A DNA stretch of 64,000 bases from NCBI RefSeq assembly GCF_000368145.1, contig NZ_KB849286.1, forward strand, positions 124,001 to 188,000. The letters are read 5' to 3'. This stretch comes from Acinetobacter guillouiae CIP 63.46 (GTDB lineage Bacteria; Pseudomonadota; Gammaproteobacteria; Pseudomonadales; Moraxellaceae). Positions 36,341 through 44,810 of the stretch are shown piece after piece (position 1 is the stretch's first letter; every line of letters begins with the position of its first letter). The notes beneath the pieces are model-generated. The model worked only from the letters and a program-made list of their open reading frames with translations, did not search any database and was not told the DNA's origin. A program made the translations under genes and the position numbers.

Positions 36341-36775
36341 TTAATCATTTTGCAGAATTGGTGGCATCACAGCATCCATCAGCTCCAGATGCCCTTTGAT
36401 CACACCCTTGAGTGCTGTAAATTGTTGGCTAATATGCCGAAGCTCAGAACTTGCCCCTTGCATCAACATGACTTGTAAAATTTTTTGTTGATCAAGTTGA
36501 ATATGTAGTGAACTGATCACTTGTGTTAAAAACTGTTGTTGTAAATCAATCAGTTGATTTCGAAGTGGCATTAGTCCTGCATCATAAAGGATGGTCAAAG
36601 TGCCGACCATGACTTCATTTGCTTGAGCCTGTTCCGCAATCAGGTGTTTATTGATCATGTCAACAATCGCTTGAGAACGACTTTCGTAGTGCTGATCAAC
36701 AATTTTCTGATCGAGTGCATTTAGCGTTGCTTCAGGTACAGTAATGCTGATTCGAGCCAACTTTTGTTTAGCCAC
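36341..36775 (-). CDS. NikR-like ribbon-helix-helix regulator lacking the nickel site
   Basis: The 144-residue protein starts with GTG (AGGA upstream). Residues 6-48 are a ribbon-helix-helix (LARISITVPEATLNALDQKI...SRSQAIVDMIN). Residues 55-135 align with the ACT-like tetramerisation domain of NikR, including SSLHIQLDQQKILQVMLMQG and the closing GVIKGHLELM. Compared with E. coli NikR, His76 becomes Gln80, His89 becomes Gln93 and Cys95 becomes Ile99; only His87 is kept (His91). It should therefore sense something other than nickel. Three operators with NikR geometry occur in the cluster. Confidence 0.8.
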   Translation of the reverse strand: MAKQKLARISITVPEATLNALDQKIVDQHYESRSQAIVDMINKHLIAEQAQANEVMVGTLTILYDAGLMPLRNQLIDLQQQFLTQVISSLHIQLDQQKILQVMLMQGASSELRHISQQFTALKGVIKGHLELMDAVMPPILQND

Positions 36776-36779
36776 AAAC

Positions 36780-36905
36780 TTATCCTTTTACCTTGTTGAC
36801 AGAAGTGTTTTGTTTGATATATACGCCTGCACGTACACTGAATAAATCTATAAAAAATGCTTTAAGCGGATGTGTTTTTTTGACTGCTGTTTTGATCTGA
36901 TTCAT
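36780..36905 (-). CDS. 41-residue hypothetical protein ahead of the NikR-like regulator
   Basis: The ATG at 36905 has GGAG 7 nt upstream, which fixes the start. The product MNQIKTAVKKTHPLKAFFID and onward is short and very basic, ending in NTSVNKVKG. A longer frame to 36989 crosses the promoter and is not used. It lies 4 nt before the regulator gene, so it is the first gene of that transcript. It could be a leader or a small partner protein. No family is recognised. Confidence 0.5.
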   Translation of the reverse strand: MNQIKTAVKKTHPLKAFFIDLFSVRAGVYIKQNTSVNKVKG

Positions 36906-36921
36906 AGCACAACTCCATCTC

Positions 36922-36951
36922 AGTATTACCAAATTAGGTTTTTGTATTACT
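36922..36951. promoter_or_regulatory. Ribbon-helix-helix operator, copy B
   Basis: AGTATTAC-N14-GTATTACT has one mismatch to a perfect inverted repeat. It overlaps the predicted transcription start of the regulator operon, so autorepression is likely. Confidence 0.68.
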
Positions 36952-36961
36952 GATATAACAA

Positions 36962-36977
36962 TGCAGAAAATGTGCCA
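36962..36977 (-). promoter_or_regulatory. Sigma-54-type promoter of the NikR-like regulator operon
   Basis: On the minus strand TGGCACATTTTCTGCA fits the -24/-12 consensus with exact spacing. The predicted start is near 36951, at the edge of operator copy B. Confidence 0.72.
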
Positions 36978-37199
36978 GTTTTTAACCAAGTTTTTGCTGG
37001 TTTTAGCATGTATTTATGGATGATTTTTGGGCAAAAATAAATTAAATGCACAAGCATAGCGCGAAGCGTTATATAGGTTTAACAGTAAAGCCTCTTTTAT
37101 TTTAATTTTAATCGGCTAAGTCTTTCTAACTTATGACACTTGATAGGATTATGGCTGTAAAGCAAATAGAAAAAATTAAATCTATGTTTGAAACAGAAA

Positions 37200-37223
37200 A
37201 GGAGCATCATCACTGATGCTCCT
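37200..37223 (-). terminator. Terminator of the carboxylase operon
   Basis: AGGAGCATCA-TCAC-TGATGCTCCT is a perfect 10-bp stem, followed on the minus strand by TTTTCTGTTT. Confidence 0.85.
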
Positions 37224-37236
37224 GTGTTGATTTTTA

Positions 37237-40200
37237 TCATGCTACAGGTGCTAAGGTAAACAACACCTGTCCAGTCTTAACCGTCTGACCTTTTTCAATG
37301 GTGATGGCTTCCACCTTCATCCGTTCAGGTGCAAGAATCGGAATTTCAATTTTCATCGCTTCAATCACCGCAAGGGTTGCACCTTCTTCAACAATATCTC
37401 CAGAAGCACATTCGATTTTCCAGATTGAACCAGGCATATGTGATTCAACTGCACAACCACCTTCAGGAATACTGACTGCTTCGCCATCATCTACAGTATC
37501 TAAACCTTCTGATACATATTCTTGTAAACCTGCAGCATGCCAACGACGGCGCTCTGCTTCAAAGTTGGCTTGTTGCGTCTGTTTAAAAGCATGAATACTG
37601 TCTTGATTTGCAGCAAGGAAATCATTGTATTCTTTAAGATTAAGCACACCATCTTCAATACGCAGTTGCAAACGCCCTGCTTTAAAATCTTCACGCATTT
37701 GTAGCAATTCTACTTCTGAAACCTCATAGAATTTAACCTGATCAAAGAAGCGTAATAACCACGGCTTGCCAGCTTCAAAATTGGCATTTTTACGATAACG
37801 GCTCCACATTTGTGTGGTACGTCCCACAAATTGATAGCCCCCGGGACCTTCCATACCATAAACACACATATATGCCCCACCGATACCAACAGCATTTTCT
37901 GGTGTCCAAGTTCTTGCAGGGTTATATTTTGTTGTGACCAAACGCTGACGCGGATCAAGTGGTGTGGCAACGGGCGCACCTAAATAGACATCACCCAATC
38001 CCATGACCAGATAATTGGCACTATAGACCACATCTTTTACCGCTTGCTTTGATGCTAGGCCATTGATACGACGAATAAACTCAATATTATCAGGGCACCA
38101 CGGCGCATCAGGACGGACGATTTGTGTATAGCGCTCAGTCGCCAATTGGGTTTGTGAATCTTCCCATGCCAGTGGTAAATACACCGTCCGTGAAGGCACT
38201 TGCATATTGTGAATATCGGGTAGTTCCGCTTCCGCGTGTTGAAGTTTTTCCAATAGCTCAAGTTGATCGATTTGAATTGAATCAAAATGAATTTGTAATG
38301 AACGAATCCCCGGAGTCAGATCAATAATTCCGTGGATATTCTGCTCTTTTACCCATTGCATCAAAGCATGAATACGGAACCGTAGATTCAAGTCTAAAAC
38401 CAAATCACCATATTCAACTAATAAATAGCTATTCCCCGCAGGTCGGTAAGTCACACTCGGTAAATGTGCTTGTCCTACACGTGTGGCTAAAACAGCATTT
38501 TCTAATGTGTCATTTTCCGCGTGGAATACAGGATTAAAATTCACTTCATCTGTGTCAGAAGCGATAAGGCTTTGATGATATGTGTGATCCAAGGCTTTTG
38601 CTTGCGCATAACTGACAGGAATAAATTTAACTTTATCACCTGCTTTAAGTTGACCAATTTTCCAAAGTTCAGAATGAATCACCACTGCTGGACAAACGAA
38701 GCCACCTAAGCTTGGACCATCAGGCCCTAAGATGATCGGCATGTCGCCTGTAAAATCAATCGCACCAATTGCATAAGCATTGTCATGAATATTTGACGGA
38801 TGTAGACCTGCTTCACCGCCATCTTCACGTGCCCACTCAGGTTTTGGGCCAATCAAGCGAATACCGGTACGACTCGAATTATAGTGAATCTCAAACTGGT
38901 TGCTAAAGAATCTATTAATATCGTTTTTGGTAAAGAAATCTGGTGCGCCATGCGGACCATACATCACCGCAATTTCCCAATGACGCGCAAATTTAGGGAT
39001 TTGATCTGCGGCTAAACTTTTGCTTAGAGCAGATGAATATTCAGTAATCGCAAGCATATCGCCAATTAATAAATTACGCCCTGCATGCCCACCAAACTGT
39101 CCCAGAGTAAAGGTTGCTTTTGATCCTAAATATTCGGGAACATGGAAACCACCTTTGATCCCAATATAGCTTCGGCATCCAGTGCTCATTGTTCCACACT
39201 TTAACACCTGACCTTTTTTAACATTTACGGTTTGCCACATTGGAACCAGTACGCCATCCAGTTTAGATGGCATGTCGCCACCAGTAATCACAATTTGACT
39301 ATCACAATGAAACTTTAAACTTGGCCCTTGTAAGGTACATTCCAATCCAGAAGTATTATATGGATTGCCTAAAAGTTGGTTGGCGACATTTAAACTTAAA
39401 GGATCAATTGCACCGGATGGCGGTACACCCACATCCCAGTACCCTAACCGACCAGTAATATCCTGAATTGCGGTTTGAATGCCTGATTGTAAAACCTCAA
39501 TTTTTTGGGTTTTCCATACAAAGCTATTTAAGAAGCGTGTGGTTTGTGTCCCTGAATTAAACACCTCACCCGCAATAATATTTTGTAGGTATTCCAGATT
39601 GGTTTCGATTCCTGCAATCTGTGTATCTGCCAGACTAGATAGCATGGCTTGAATCGCTGCACCTCGATCAGACGCCGTCACAATGATTTTGGCAAGCATA
39701 GGATCATAAAATGAAGATACATTTGAACCGGTTTCGACCCATGTTTCGACCCGTGCATTTTGATCAAATTGCACATAGGTCAGTAAGCCTGCGCTGGGTT
39801 GAAATTGTTTAATCGGGTCTTCCGCATATAAACGAACTTGAATCGAATGTCCTTTTGACGCTAATTTTTCAGTGGGTGCTGACCAATCGCCACTGGCCAA
39901 AGTCACCATCCATTCAACCAGATCTACAGCATAGACTTGTTCCGTCACGCCATGTTCAACTTGCAGACGGGTATTCACCTCTAAGAAATAGAACTGCTCG
40001 GTTTCAGTATCCATCACAAACTCAACCGTACCTGCTGAACGATAATTCACAGATTGCATAAGTTGAATTGCGACAGTTTGAATATAGTCACGCTGCTCAT
40101 CGGTTAAATGCGGTGCGGGTGTTTCTTCTATGACTTTTTGATTACGACGTTGTACAGAACAGTCGCGTTCTCCTAAAGCCAGCACTTGCCCTTTTCCATC

Positions 40201-40842
40201 ACCAAAAATTTGTACTTCAATATGTCGAGCATGCTGCACAAATTTTTCTAAGTACAAGCCTGCATCTTTAAAGTTGGCTTGGGCCAAATACGAAACGGTT
40301 TGATAAGCGTCTTTGAGTTCAGCTTCATCCCAAACTAAACGCATGCCGATACCACCACCACCCGCAGTACTTTTTAACATCACAGGATAGCCAATACGTG
40401 CAGCTTCGGTGATTGCTTCTAGTTCGCCTGAAAGCAAAGAACTTCCCGGCAACAGTGGTACTTGGCTTTTAATCGCAAGTTCGCGCGCCGTATGTTTTAG
40501 ACCAAAATCCAGCATTTGGCTTGAAGTTGGCCCAATAAAGGCAATACCCTGATTTTCACATAGGTCACAAAACTCCGCATTTTCTGACAAAAAACCATAA
40601 CCCGGATGGATTGCTTCAGCGCCAGTTTGCTTGGCAATTTCAAGAATTTTTTCAATATTTAAATAACTTTGTTGTGCTGGTGCAGCACCAATACAAAATG
40701 CCTCGTCGGCTAAAGTCACATGTAAAGAATCCTGATCAGCTTCTGAATAAACAGCAACGGAAGCAATGCCAAGTTTTTTAAGGGTACGAATCACACGACA
40801 AGCGATTGCACCACGATTGGCAATAAGAACTTTTTTAAACAT
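37237..40842 (-). CDS. Urea carboxylase family enzyme, probably guanidine carboxylase
   Basis: The 1201-residue biotin enzyme has a biotin carboxylase half (MFKKVLIANRGAIACRVIRT, ATP-grasp with KSTAGGGGIGM, EMEQRLQVEH-type LEVNTRLQVEHGVTEQ). KipA/KipI-like carboxyltransferase segments follow (QDITGRLGYWDVGVPPSGAID and later VYLPLAWEDSQTQLA). A C-terminal biotinyl domain ends it, with Lys1164 in EAMKIE. The two upstream genes and the guanidine-I riboswitch mark it as a member of the group shown to carboxylate guanidine rather than urea. The allophanate hydrolase needed downstream is not in the window. It consumes ATP to make carboxyguanidine. Confidence 0.9.
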   Translation of the reverse strand: MFKKVLIANRGAIACRVIRTLKKLGIASVAVYSEADQDSLHVTLADEAFCIGAAPAQQSYLNIEKILEIAKQTGAEAIHPGYGFLSENAEFCDLCENQGIAFIGPTSSQMLDFGLKHTARELAIKSQVPLLPGSSLLSGELEAITEAARIGYPVMLKSTAGGGGIGMRLVWDEAELKDAYQTVSYLAQANFKDAGLYLEKFVQHARHIEVQIFGDGKGQVLALGERDCSVQRRNQKVIEETPAPHLTDEQRDYIQTVAIQLMQSVNYRSAGTVEFVMDTETEQFYFLEVNTRLQVEHGVTEQVYAVDLVEWMVTLASGDWSAPTEKLASKGHSIQVRLYAEDPIKQFQPSAGLLTYVQFDQNARVETWVETGSNVSSFYDPMLAKIIVTASDRGAAIQAMLSSLADTQIAGIETNLEYLQNIIAGEVFNSGTQTTRFLNSFVWKTQKIEVLQSGIQTAIQDITGRLGYWDVGVPPSGAIDPLSLNVANQLLGNPYNTSGLECTLQGPSLKFHCDSQIVITGGDMPSKLDGVLVPMWQTVNVKKGQVLKCGTMSTGCRSYIGIKGGFHVPEYLGSKATFTLGQFGGHAGRNLLIGDMLAITEYSSALSKSLAADQIPKFARHWEIAVMYGPHGAPDFFTKNDINRFFSNQFEIHYNSSRTGIRLIGPKPEWAREDGGEAGLHPSNIHDNAYAIGAIDFTGDMPIILGPDGPSLGGFVCPAVVIHSELWKIGQLKAGDKVKFIPVSYAQAKALDHTYHQSLIASDTDEVNFNPVFHAENDTLENAVLATRVGQAHLPSVTYRPAGNSYLLVEYGDLVLDLNLRFRIHALMQWVKEQNIHGIIDLTPGIRSLQIHFDSIQIDQLELLEKLQHAEAELPDIHNMQVPSRTVYLPLAWEDSQTQLATERYTQIVRPDAPWCPDNIEFIRRINGLASKQAVKDVVYSANYLVMGLGDVYLGAPVATPLDPRQRLVTTKYNPARTWTPENAVGIGGAYMCVYGMEGPGGYQFVGRTTQMWSRYRKNANFEAGKPWLLRFFDQVKFYEVSEVELLQMREDFKAGRLQLRIEDGVLNLKEYNDFLAANQDSIHAFKQTQQANFEAERRRWHAAGLQEYVSEGLDTVDDGEAVSIPEGGCAVESHMPGSIWKIECASGDIVEEGATLAVIEAMKIEIPILAPERMKVEAITIEKGQTVKTGQVLFTLAPVA

Positions 40843-40844
40843 AT

Positions 40845-41513
40845 TTATGCTCCCATACCATTGTGTACCAGCAATTGAATTTTCGTTGGGTTATAGCCAT
40901 TACATGGGTTATTTAATTGCGGGCAATTTGAAATCAGTACGATTAAATCCATCTCAGCTTGAATTTCCACATATTTGCCAGCAGCAGAAATACCATCAGC
41001 AAAGGTTAAATGACCATCCGAGCTGACAGGCACATTCATAAAGAAATTAATATTGGGGCCGATGTGCCGAACGTTTAACTGATGTTTTTGTGCAATCGGA
41101 TGCTTGGCTAATGCATACATAAAATTATTACGACAACTGTGCATTGGATAGGTGTCATGTGCATAGCGAACCGTATTACTTTCACATGAACAAGCACCGC
41201 CTAAGGTGTCATGACGACCACAGTTATCATCGACAATCACTGCAATTGGGCGGCCTAAATTACTGTATAAGGTTGTCCCTTTTTCAAGGTAAACATGCTG
41301 ATTAATGGCCAAAGTATCTGTTGCGCTATAACGTTCTGCTGGGTTTTCTGCTGAGATAAATAAGGTATCGACGGCTTGATTGCCTTCTAAATCAACAATA
41401 CGGAAATATTGGCCTTTTTTTACTTCGCCCATCCATGCTTCACCCGCAGGACAAACTTCATTTAACAAGGCTTGATCTAAAATAGGCTTTTCTATTGAAG
41501 TTAAAATGCTCAT
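40845..41513 (-). CDS. Urea-carboxylase-associated protein 2 (carboxyguanidine deiminase subunit)
   Basis: The 222-residue protein is of the UAAP2/DUF1989 family. It has GEAWMGEVKKGQYFRIVDLEGNQAVDTLFISA, the cysteine-rich DDNCGRHDTLGGACSCESN segment with probable metal-binding Cys and His, and NINFFMNVPVSSDG near the end. With UAAP1 it corresponds to CgdB/CgdA, which deiminates carboxyguanidine to allophanate. It has 2 nt to the carboxylase gene and 11 nt to UAAP1, so the three are one operon. Confidence 0.88.
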   Translation of the reverse strand: MSILTSIEKPILDQALLNEVCPAGEAWMGEVKKGQYFRIVDLEGNQAVDTLFISAENPAERYSATDTLAINQHVYLEKGTTLYSNLGRPIAVIVDDNCGRHDTLGGACSCESNTVRYAHDTYPMHSCRNNFMYALAKHPIAQKHQLNVRHIGPNINFFMNVPVSSDGHLTFADGISAAGKYVEIQAEMDLIVLISNCPQLNNPCNGYNPTKIQLLVHNGMGA

Positions 41514-41524
41514 GATGATTGTCC

Positions 41525-42280
41525 TTAAATGCGTGTGTTACTAGATGAACTCAGCGCGTAATAACGCTGGTTATTGTCAAATGCACGTTGATTTTGCGGA
41601 CATGAGTCTCGACAAATATCGTTTTCCGTTAAGGGCAATGCGGTAAAAAGACCCATTTCTATATCAGCGGGAGCATATTGCGCTGAATGATCTAAACCAT
41701 GCGGTGCAGCCGATAAGAATACAAAACAATCCATTTCAAAACGCAGTTCAATGATTTGCCCAGTATTGTCTGAGCCAATATAAGACAATGCACCCGCATC
41801 ATCTGGGGTCACTTTTGAAAATAAATTCACTGTTGCGCTGAGGTCAATTTGCCCAAGTGAATATTTGCTCATTTCAATCAGCAAACCATCTAGACCATTT
41901 TGAATCATTTGATTTCGGGCATCTTGGAATGTCTTTATTCCAAAAGTAGCTTGGATTTGTTCTGGACGACTTGGACCACATAAAGCGTCATTCCAGCCAT
42001 GATCATCATGAATAATTGAGGCCATAACCCGTCCCAAATCGGAATACAACACATGACCTTGAGTTAAAAAAGCAGTATGTTGCCCTTTTAAACTATCTGG
42101 CATATTAAAACGCTCAAGTCTGTCATGGGCATTCACACAAAATAAAGAGACATTGGCATCGGCAGATAAAGCTTTAAATTGAAGTACGCTTCCTTTGGGA
42201 ATGCGACCTGACCAGTGATGTCCACCTGGTAATTTTTCAGACCAAATGACCTGTTGATCATGATAATTTGTCGTATGCAT
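41525..42280 (-). CDS. Urea-carboxylase-associated protein 1 (carboxyguanidine deiminase subunit)
   Basis: The 251-residue protein is the larger DUF1989 partner. It has EKLPGGHHWSGRIPKGSVLQF, NAHDRLERFNMPDSLKGQHTAFL, and DDHGWNDALCGPS, matching the position of the metal site in UAAP2. It is first in the riboswitch-controlled operon. The ATG at 42280 with AGGAG 6 nt upstream is preferred over the GTG at 42286, whose ribosome site would be too close. Confidence 0.88.
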   Translation of the reverse strand: MHTTNYHDQQVIWSEKLPGGHHWSGRIPKGSVLQFKALSADANVSLFCVNAHDRLERFNMPDSLKGQHTAFLTQGHVLYSDLGRVMASIIHDDHGWNDALCGPSRPEQIQATFGIKTFQDARNQMIQNGLDGLLIEMSKYSLGQIDLSATVNLFSKVTPDDAGALSYIGSDNTGQIIELRFEMDCFVFLSAAPHGLDHSAQYAPADIEMGLFTALPLTENDICRDSCPQNQRAFDNNQRYYALSSSSNTRI

Positions 42281-42304
42281 AGCCACTCCTGTTCGGATAG
42301 TTTA

Positions 42305-42405
42305 TTGACTTCCTCCCGGGCTTTTATCCCTCCGTGTAGTTCTTTCGAACCGCGAACTCTCGGTCCAGACATACTCTTTTAGACAAGTATCGGAACCCTA
42401 GATCA
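42305..42405 (-). promoter_or_regulatory. Guanidine-I (ykkC) riboswitch
   Basis: The minus strand carries the conserved core blocks in order: CTAGGGTTCCG (42401-42391), GGACCGAGAG (in the 42357-42366 region), ACACGGAGGGATAAAAGCCC and GGGAGG. This is the ykkC subtype 1 consensus for guanidine-sensing RNAs. It lies between the sigma-54 promoter and the first gene of the carboxylase operon. Confidence 0.93.
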
Positions 42406-42425
42406 CTTTTTATAATTTTATTTAA

Positions 42426-42441
42426 TGCAAAGGATGTGCCA
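42426..42441 (-). promoter_or_regulatory. Sigma-54-type promoter of the carboxylase operon
   Basis: On the minus strand TGGCACATCCTTTGCA is an excellent -24/-12 match. The predicted start near 42415 places the riboswitch at the very 5' end of the transcript. Confidence 0.78.
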
Positions 42442-42445
42442 ATTG

Positions 42446-42475
42446 AGTATTACGTTTTTAGGCTTTAGTAATACT
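42446..42475. promoter_or_regulatory. Ribbon-helix-helix operator, copy C (perfect)
   Basis: AGTATTAC-N14-GTAATACT is a perfect inverted repeat. It lies just behind the -24 element, in the activator region, unlike copies A and B, which overlap the start site. Confidence 0.75.
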
Positions 42476-42480
42476 AATTT

Positions 42481-42497
42481 TGTGCGATAAGAGTGCA
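42481..42497 (-). promoter_or_regulatory. NtrC-like site upstream of the carboxylase operon
   Basis: TGTGCGATAAGAGTGCA (plus strand) matches 13 of 17 positions of the NtrC consensus. It lies about 40 bp behind the sigma-54 promoter. This is a weak but suitably placed site. Confidence 0.35.
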
Positions 42498-42690
42498 TTT
42501 CAGGACATAGAAAGCAAAAATGAGTTATGAATGATCTAAAAAATGGCGATGTGCTAAATAAAAATCCGTTCTAAATAAAACGATCTCTAATTAAAAGCCA
42601 TCTCTAATAAAATCCTTTTTAAAAAAACGTGTCATAGAAACAACACGGCGCAAAAATATTTAGGCTCGTCGATAGATTGACTTAGGGCAT

Positions 42691-42736
42691 GGCAAACCTT
42701 ACGCTGCAAACAAAGCCATGCTTTGTTTTTGCTCAT
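42691..42736 (+). repeat. Palindromic intergenic repeat, copy 2
   Basis: The core ACGCTGCAAACAAAGC, then CATGCTTTGTTTTTGCTCAT, matches copies at 18628-18668 (other strand) and 47291-47338. Confidence 0.65.
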
Positions 42737-42786
42737 ATTCTGCTTAAGAAGATAATTCAGGGATATAGCGGAAACACTCGATAAAA

Positions 42787-42832
42787 AACACGCACTGATT
42801 CAGGCCAAAACCAACCTGAGTCAGCGCGTGTT
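42787..42832 (-). terminator. metR terminator (18-bp hairpin)
   Basis: Two arms of 18 nt pair at 17 positions on the minus strand (one as a G-U pair), with a 10-nt loop and a following run of T. It is 60 nt past the metR stop. Confidence 0.75.
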
Positions 42833-42891
42833 AAAATGATTCATCGTACTTAGCAAGTAGGTGCTACAGGATGGCTCATTAATAATACATT

Positions 42892-43806
42892 TTAGTAATA
42901 CGTTGCTCTTTTTTTCGAGAATTTATCCAATTGCTTGAGAAAGCCATCAAAATAATCTTTTTCTTTTTCTTCTACACGATAACCTGCATATAAGGTTCGA
43001 CGTAAACCTTCAGGCGCGACACAATCTAAACGGCGAGAAACCACCCAGCCCTTTTGCTCATATTCATTGACCACCCAATCAGGCAGTGCTGCGATACCAT
43101 GACCACTTGCCACAAGTTGAATCAACATTTGAGTTAAGTCTGTGGTGCGAATATGTTTTGGCTGAATATTGGCAGGAATAAATAATCTCGACATGATATC
43201 CAGTCGATGCTTATCCACTGGATAGGTCACCAAGGTTTCTTCCGCCAACTCTTGCACCGTAATTTCTTTCATTCGCGCCAAAGGATGCGTGATTGAGAGT
43301 ACCAATCTCGATTCATATTCAAAAATTGGAAAATACTCTACCCCTTTTAGCGCAATTGGATCTGCTGTAATTAACAAATCAAATTCACCGGTTTGTAATA
43401 ACTCATGCGGATTGGCTTCAAATCCTGAGGCAAAATCCAAATCTACATCTGGGTATTGCTGACGATACTGGTTCAGCAATGGCATAAGCCAATCAAAACA
43501 ACTGTGGCATTCAGAAGAGAAAACGATTCGTCCCGTTTGCCCATGCACAATACGGGTAATATCAGACTGGGCAATTTGCACTTGTGGCAAAATATCATCA
43601 GCAAGTTTCAGTAATCGTTGACCAACATTAGAAAAACTCACAGGGCGTGAGCGGCGATTCACCACTTCGACACCAAACCATTGATCTAACTCTCGAAGCT
43701 GGTGTGATAAAGCAGAAGGCGTTAAACACAAATCTCCTGCTGCTGCAACCAATGAACCATGTTCACGTAAAGCAGTAAGTGTTTTTAGATGTCGAAGTTC
43801 TAACAT
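42892..43806 (-). CDS. metR: LysR-type regulator MetR
   Basis: The 304-residue LysR-family activator of methionine biosynthesis is recognised by its N-terminal HTH region MLELRHLKTLTALREHGSLV, AAAGDLCLTPSALSHQLREL, WFGVEVVNRRSRPVSFS. A substrate-binding domain follows with SGFEANPHELL and ADPIALKGVEYFPIFEYE. E. coli MetR uses homocysteine as co-inducer. The metF-like gene 1 kb away supports a methionine/folate context. Confidence 0.85.
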   Translation of the reverse strand: MLELRHLKTLTALREHGSLVAAAGDLCLTPSALSHQLRELDQWFGVEVVNRRSRPVSFSNVGQRLLKLADDILPQVQIAQSDITRIVHGQTGRIVFSSECHSCFDWLMPLLNQYRQQYPDVDLDFASGFEANPHELLQTGEFDLLITADPIALKGVEYFPIFEYESRLVLSITHPLARMKEITVQELAEETLVTYPVDKHRLDIMSRLFIPANIQPKHIRTTDLTQMLIQLVASGHGIAALPDWVVNEYEQKGWVVSRRLDCVAPEGLRRTLYAGYRVEEKEKDYFDGFLKQLDKFSKKRATYY

Positions 43807-44125
43807 TCCGTCATTACCAAATTAATATGTTAAAGGTGATCTGGCTATAGCATAACGGATTGATGATGTTTATGTTTAATTATTTTCACTTAAATTTCAA
43901 TTTTGTTATTTTTATTCATTTTTAAATGATACGCAAAATATTGAAGATGCTCTTACTCATCCATACAATTAAATCACTCCATTTTTGAATGAACTAAATC
44001 TGGTGATTTAAAATATCATCCTTAAAAACTTTCAGCATAGACTGAAAACATTTCAGTGAATTCAAGCACCACAAGACGTTAAAACTTCTAGAATAGAAGA
44101 TTATTCATTTTTTATATTGTTTAAC
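43807..44125. other. Gap between metR and queH
   Basis: AT-rich, with one MetR-type palindrome (44043-44055). Nothing else is recognised. Confidence 0.45.
44043..44055. promoter_or_regulatory. Possible MetR-binding site
   Basis: TGAA-AACAT-TTCA fits the MetR consensus TGAA-N5-TTCA and extends to a 15-bp palindrome CTGAAAACATTTCAG. It is far from metR (about 240 bp) and close to queH, so its target is uncertain. Confidence 0.35.
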
Positions 44126-44788
44126 ATGACTCTGGAACGCCAAAAGCTCACACTCCCCCAAGGCCACGACAAATTGTTGCTGCATTCATGTTGCGCGCCG
44201 TGCTCAGGTGAAGTCATGGAAACCTTAATTGAATCAGGCATCGACTTTTCAATTTTTTTCTATAATCCAAATATTCATCCAGTCAAAGAATATTTAATTC
44301 GCAAAGAAGAAAATATTCGCTTTGCTGAGAAGCATAATATTCCATTTATTGACTGTGACTACGATACAGACAATTGGTTTGAACGTGCCAAAGGTATGGA
44401 AAATGAGCCTGAAAAAGGCATCCGCTGTACCATGTGTTTCGATATGCGTTTTGAGAGAACCGCACTCTACGCACACGAACATGGATTTAGTTTAATCAGC
44501 AGCTCATTGGGCATATCGCGTTGGAAAGATATGCAACAAATTAACGGCTGTGGAATCCGAGCTGCCGCACATTATCCACAAATTGAATATTGGGATTATA
44601 ACTGGCGTAAAAGTGGCGGTGCACATCGTATGATCGAGATCAGCAAACGTGAAGAATTTTACCAACAAGAATACTGTGGCTGTGTTTATTCACTGCGAGA
44701 TACCAATCGCTGGCGTATGAAAAACGGTCGTGACCGAATCAAATTAGGTGAAAAGTTTTATACCAATGCGATGGACGAGGAAAATTAA
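44126..44788 (+). CDS. queH: Epoxyqueuosine reductase QueH
   Basis: This cytosolic iron-sulfur enzyme makes the last step of queuosine tRNA modification without cobalamin (the non-orthologous alternative to QueG). The 220-residue protein has the DUF208 signatures [38 protein letters not shown], and a C-terminal [10 protein letters not shown]; these cysteines bind the cluster. I chose the ATG at 44126 (MTLERQ), although the frame opens at a TTG at 44117. Confidence 0.92.
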   Translation: MTLERQKLTLPQGHDKLLLHSCCAPCSGEVMETLIESGIDFSIFFYNPNIHPVKEYLIRKEENIRFAEKHNIPFIDCDYDTDNWFERAKGMENEPEKGIRCTMCFDMRFERTALYAHEHGFSLISSSLGISRWKDMQQINGCGIRAAAHYPQIEYWDYNWRKSGGAHRMIEISKREEFYQQEYCGCVYSLRDTNRWRMKNGRDRIKLGEKFYTNAMDEEN

Positions 44789-44810
44789 TTTATTCAAACT
44801 CGTCCCTTTA

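Larger units (their letters stand above)
42498..42891. other. Gap between the carboxylase operon and metR
   Basis: It contains a copy of the palindromic repeat (42691-42736) and the metR terminator (42787-42832). No gene is seen. Confidence 0.55.

Noticed and set aside
36780-36989. Longer 69-codon version of the small gene before the NikR-like regulator
   Set aside because: Its first 28 codons cross the sigma-54 promoter and operator; only the part from ATG 36905 with GGAG in front is supported.
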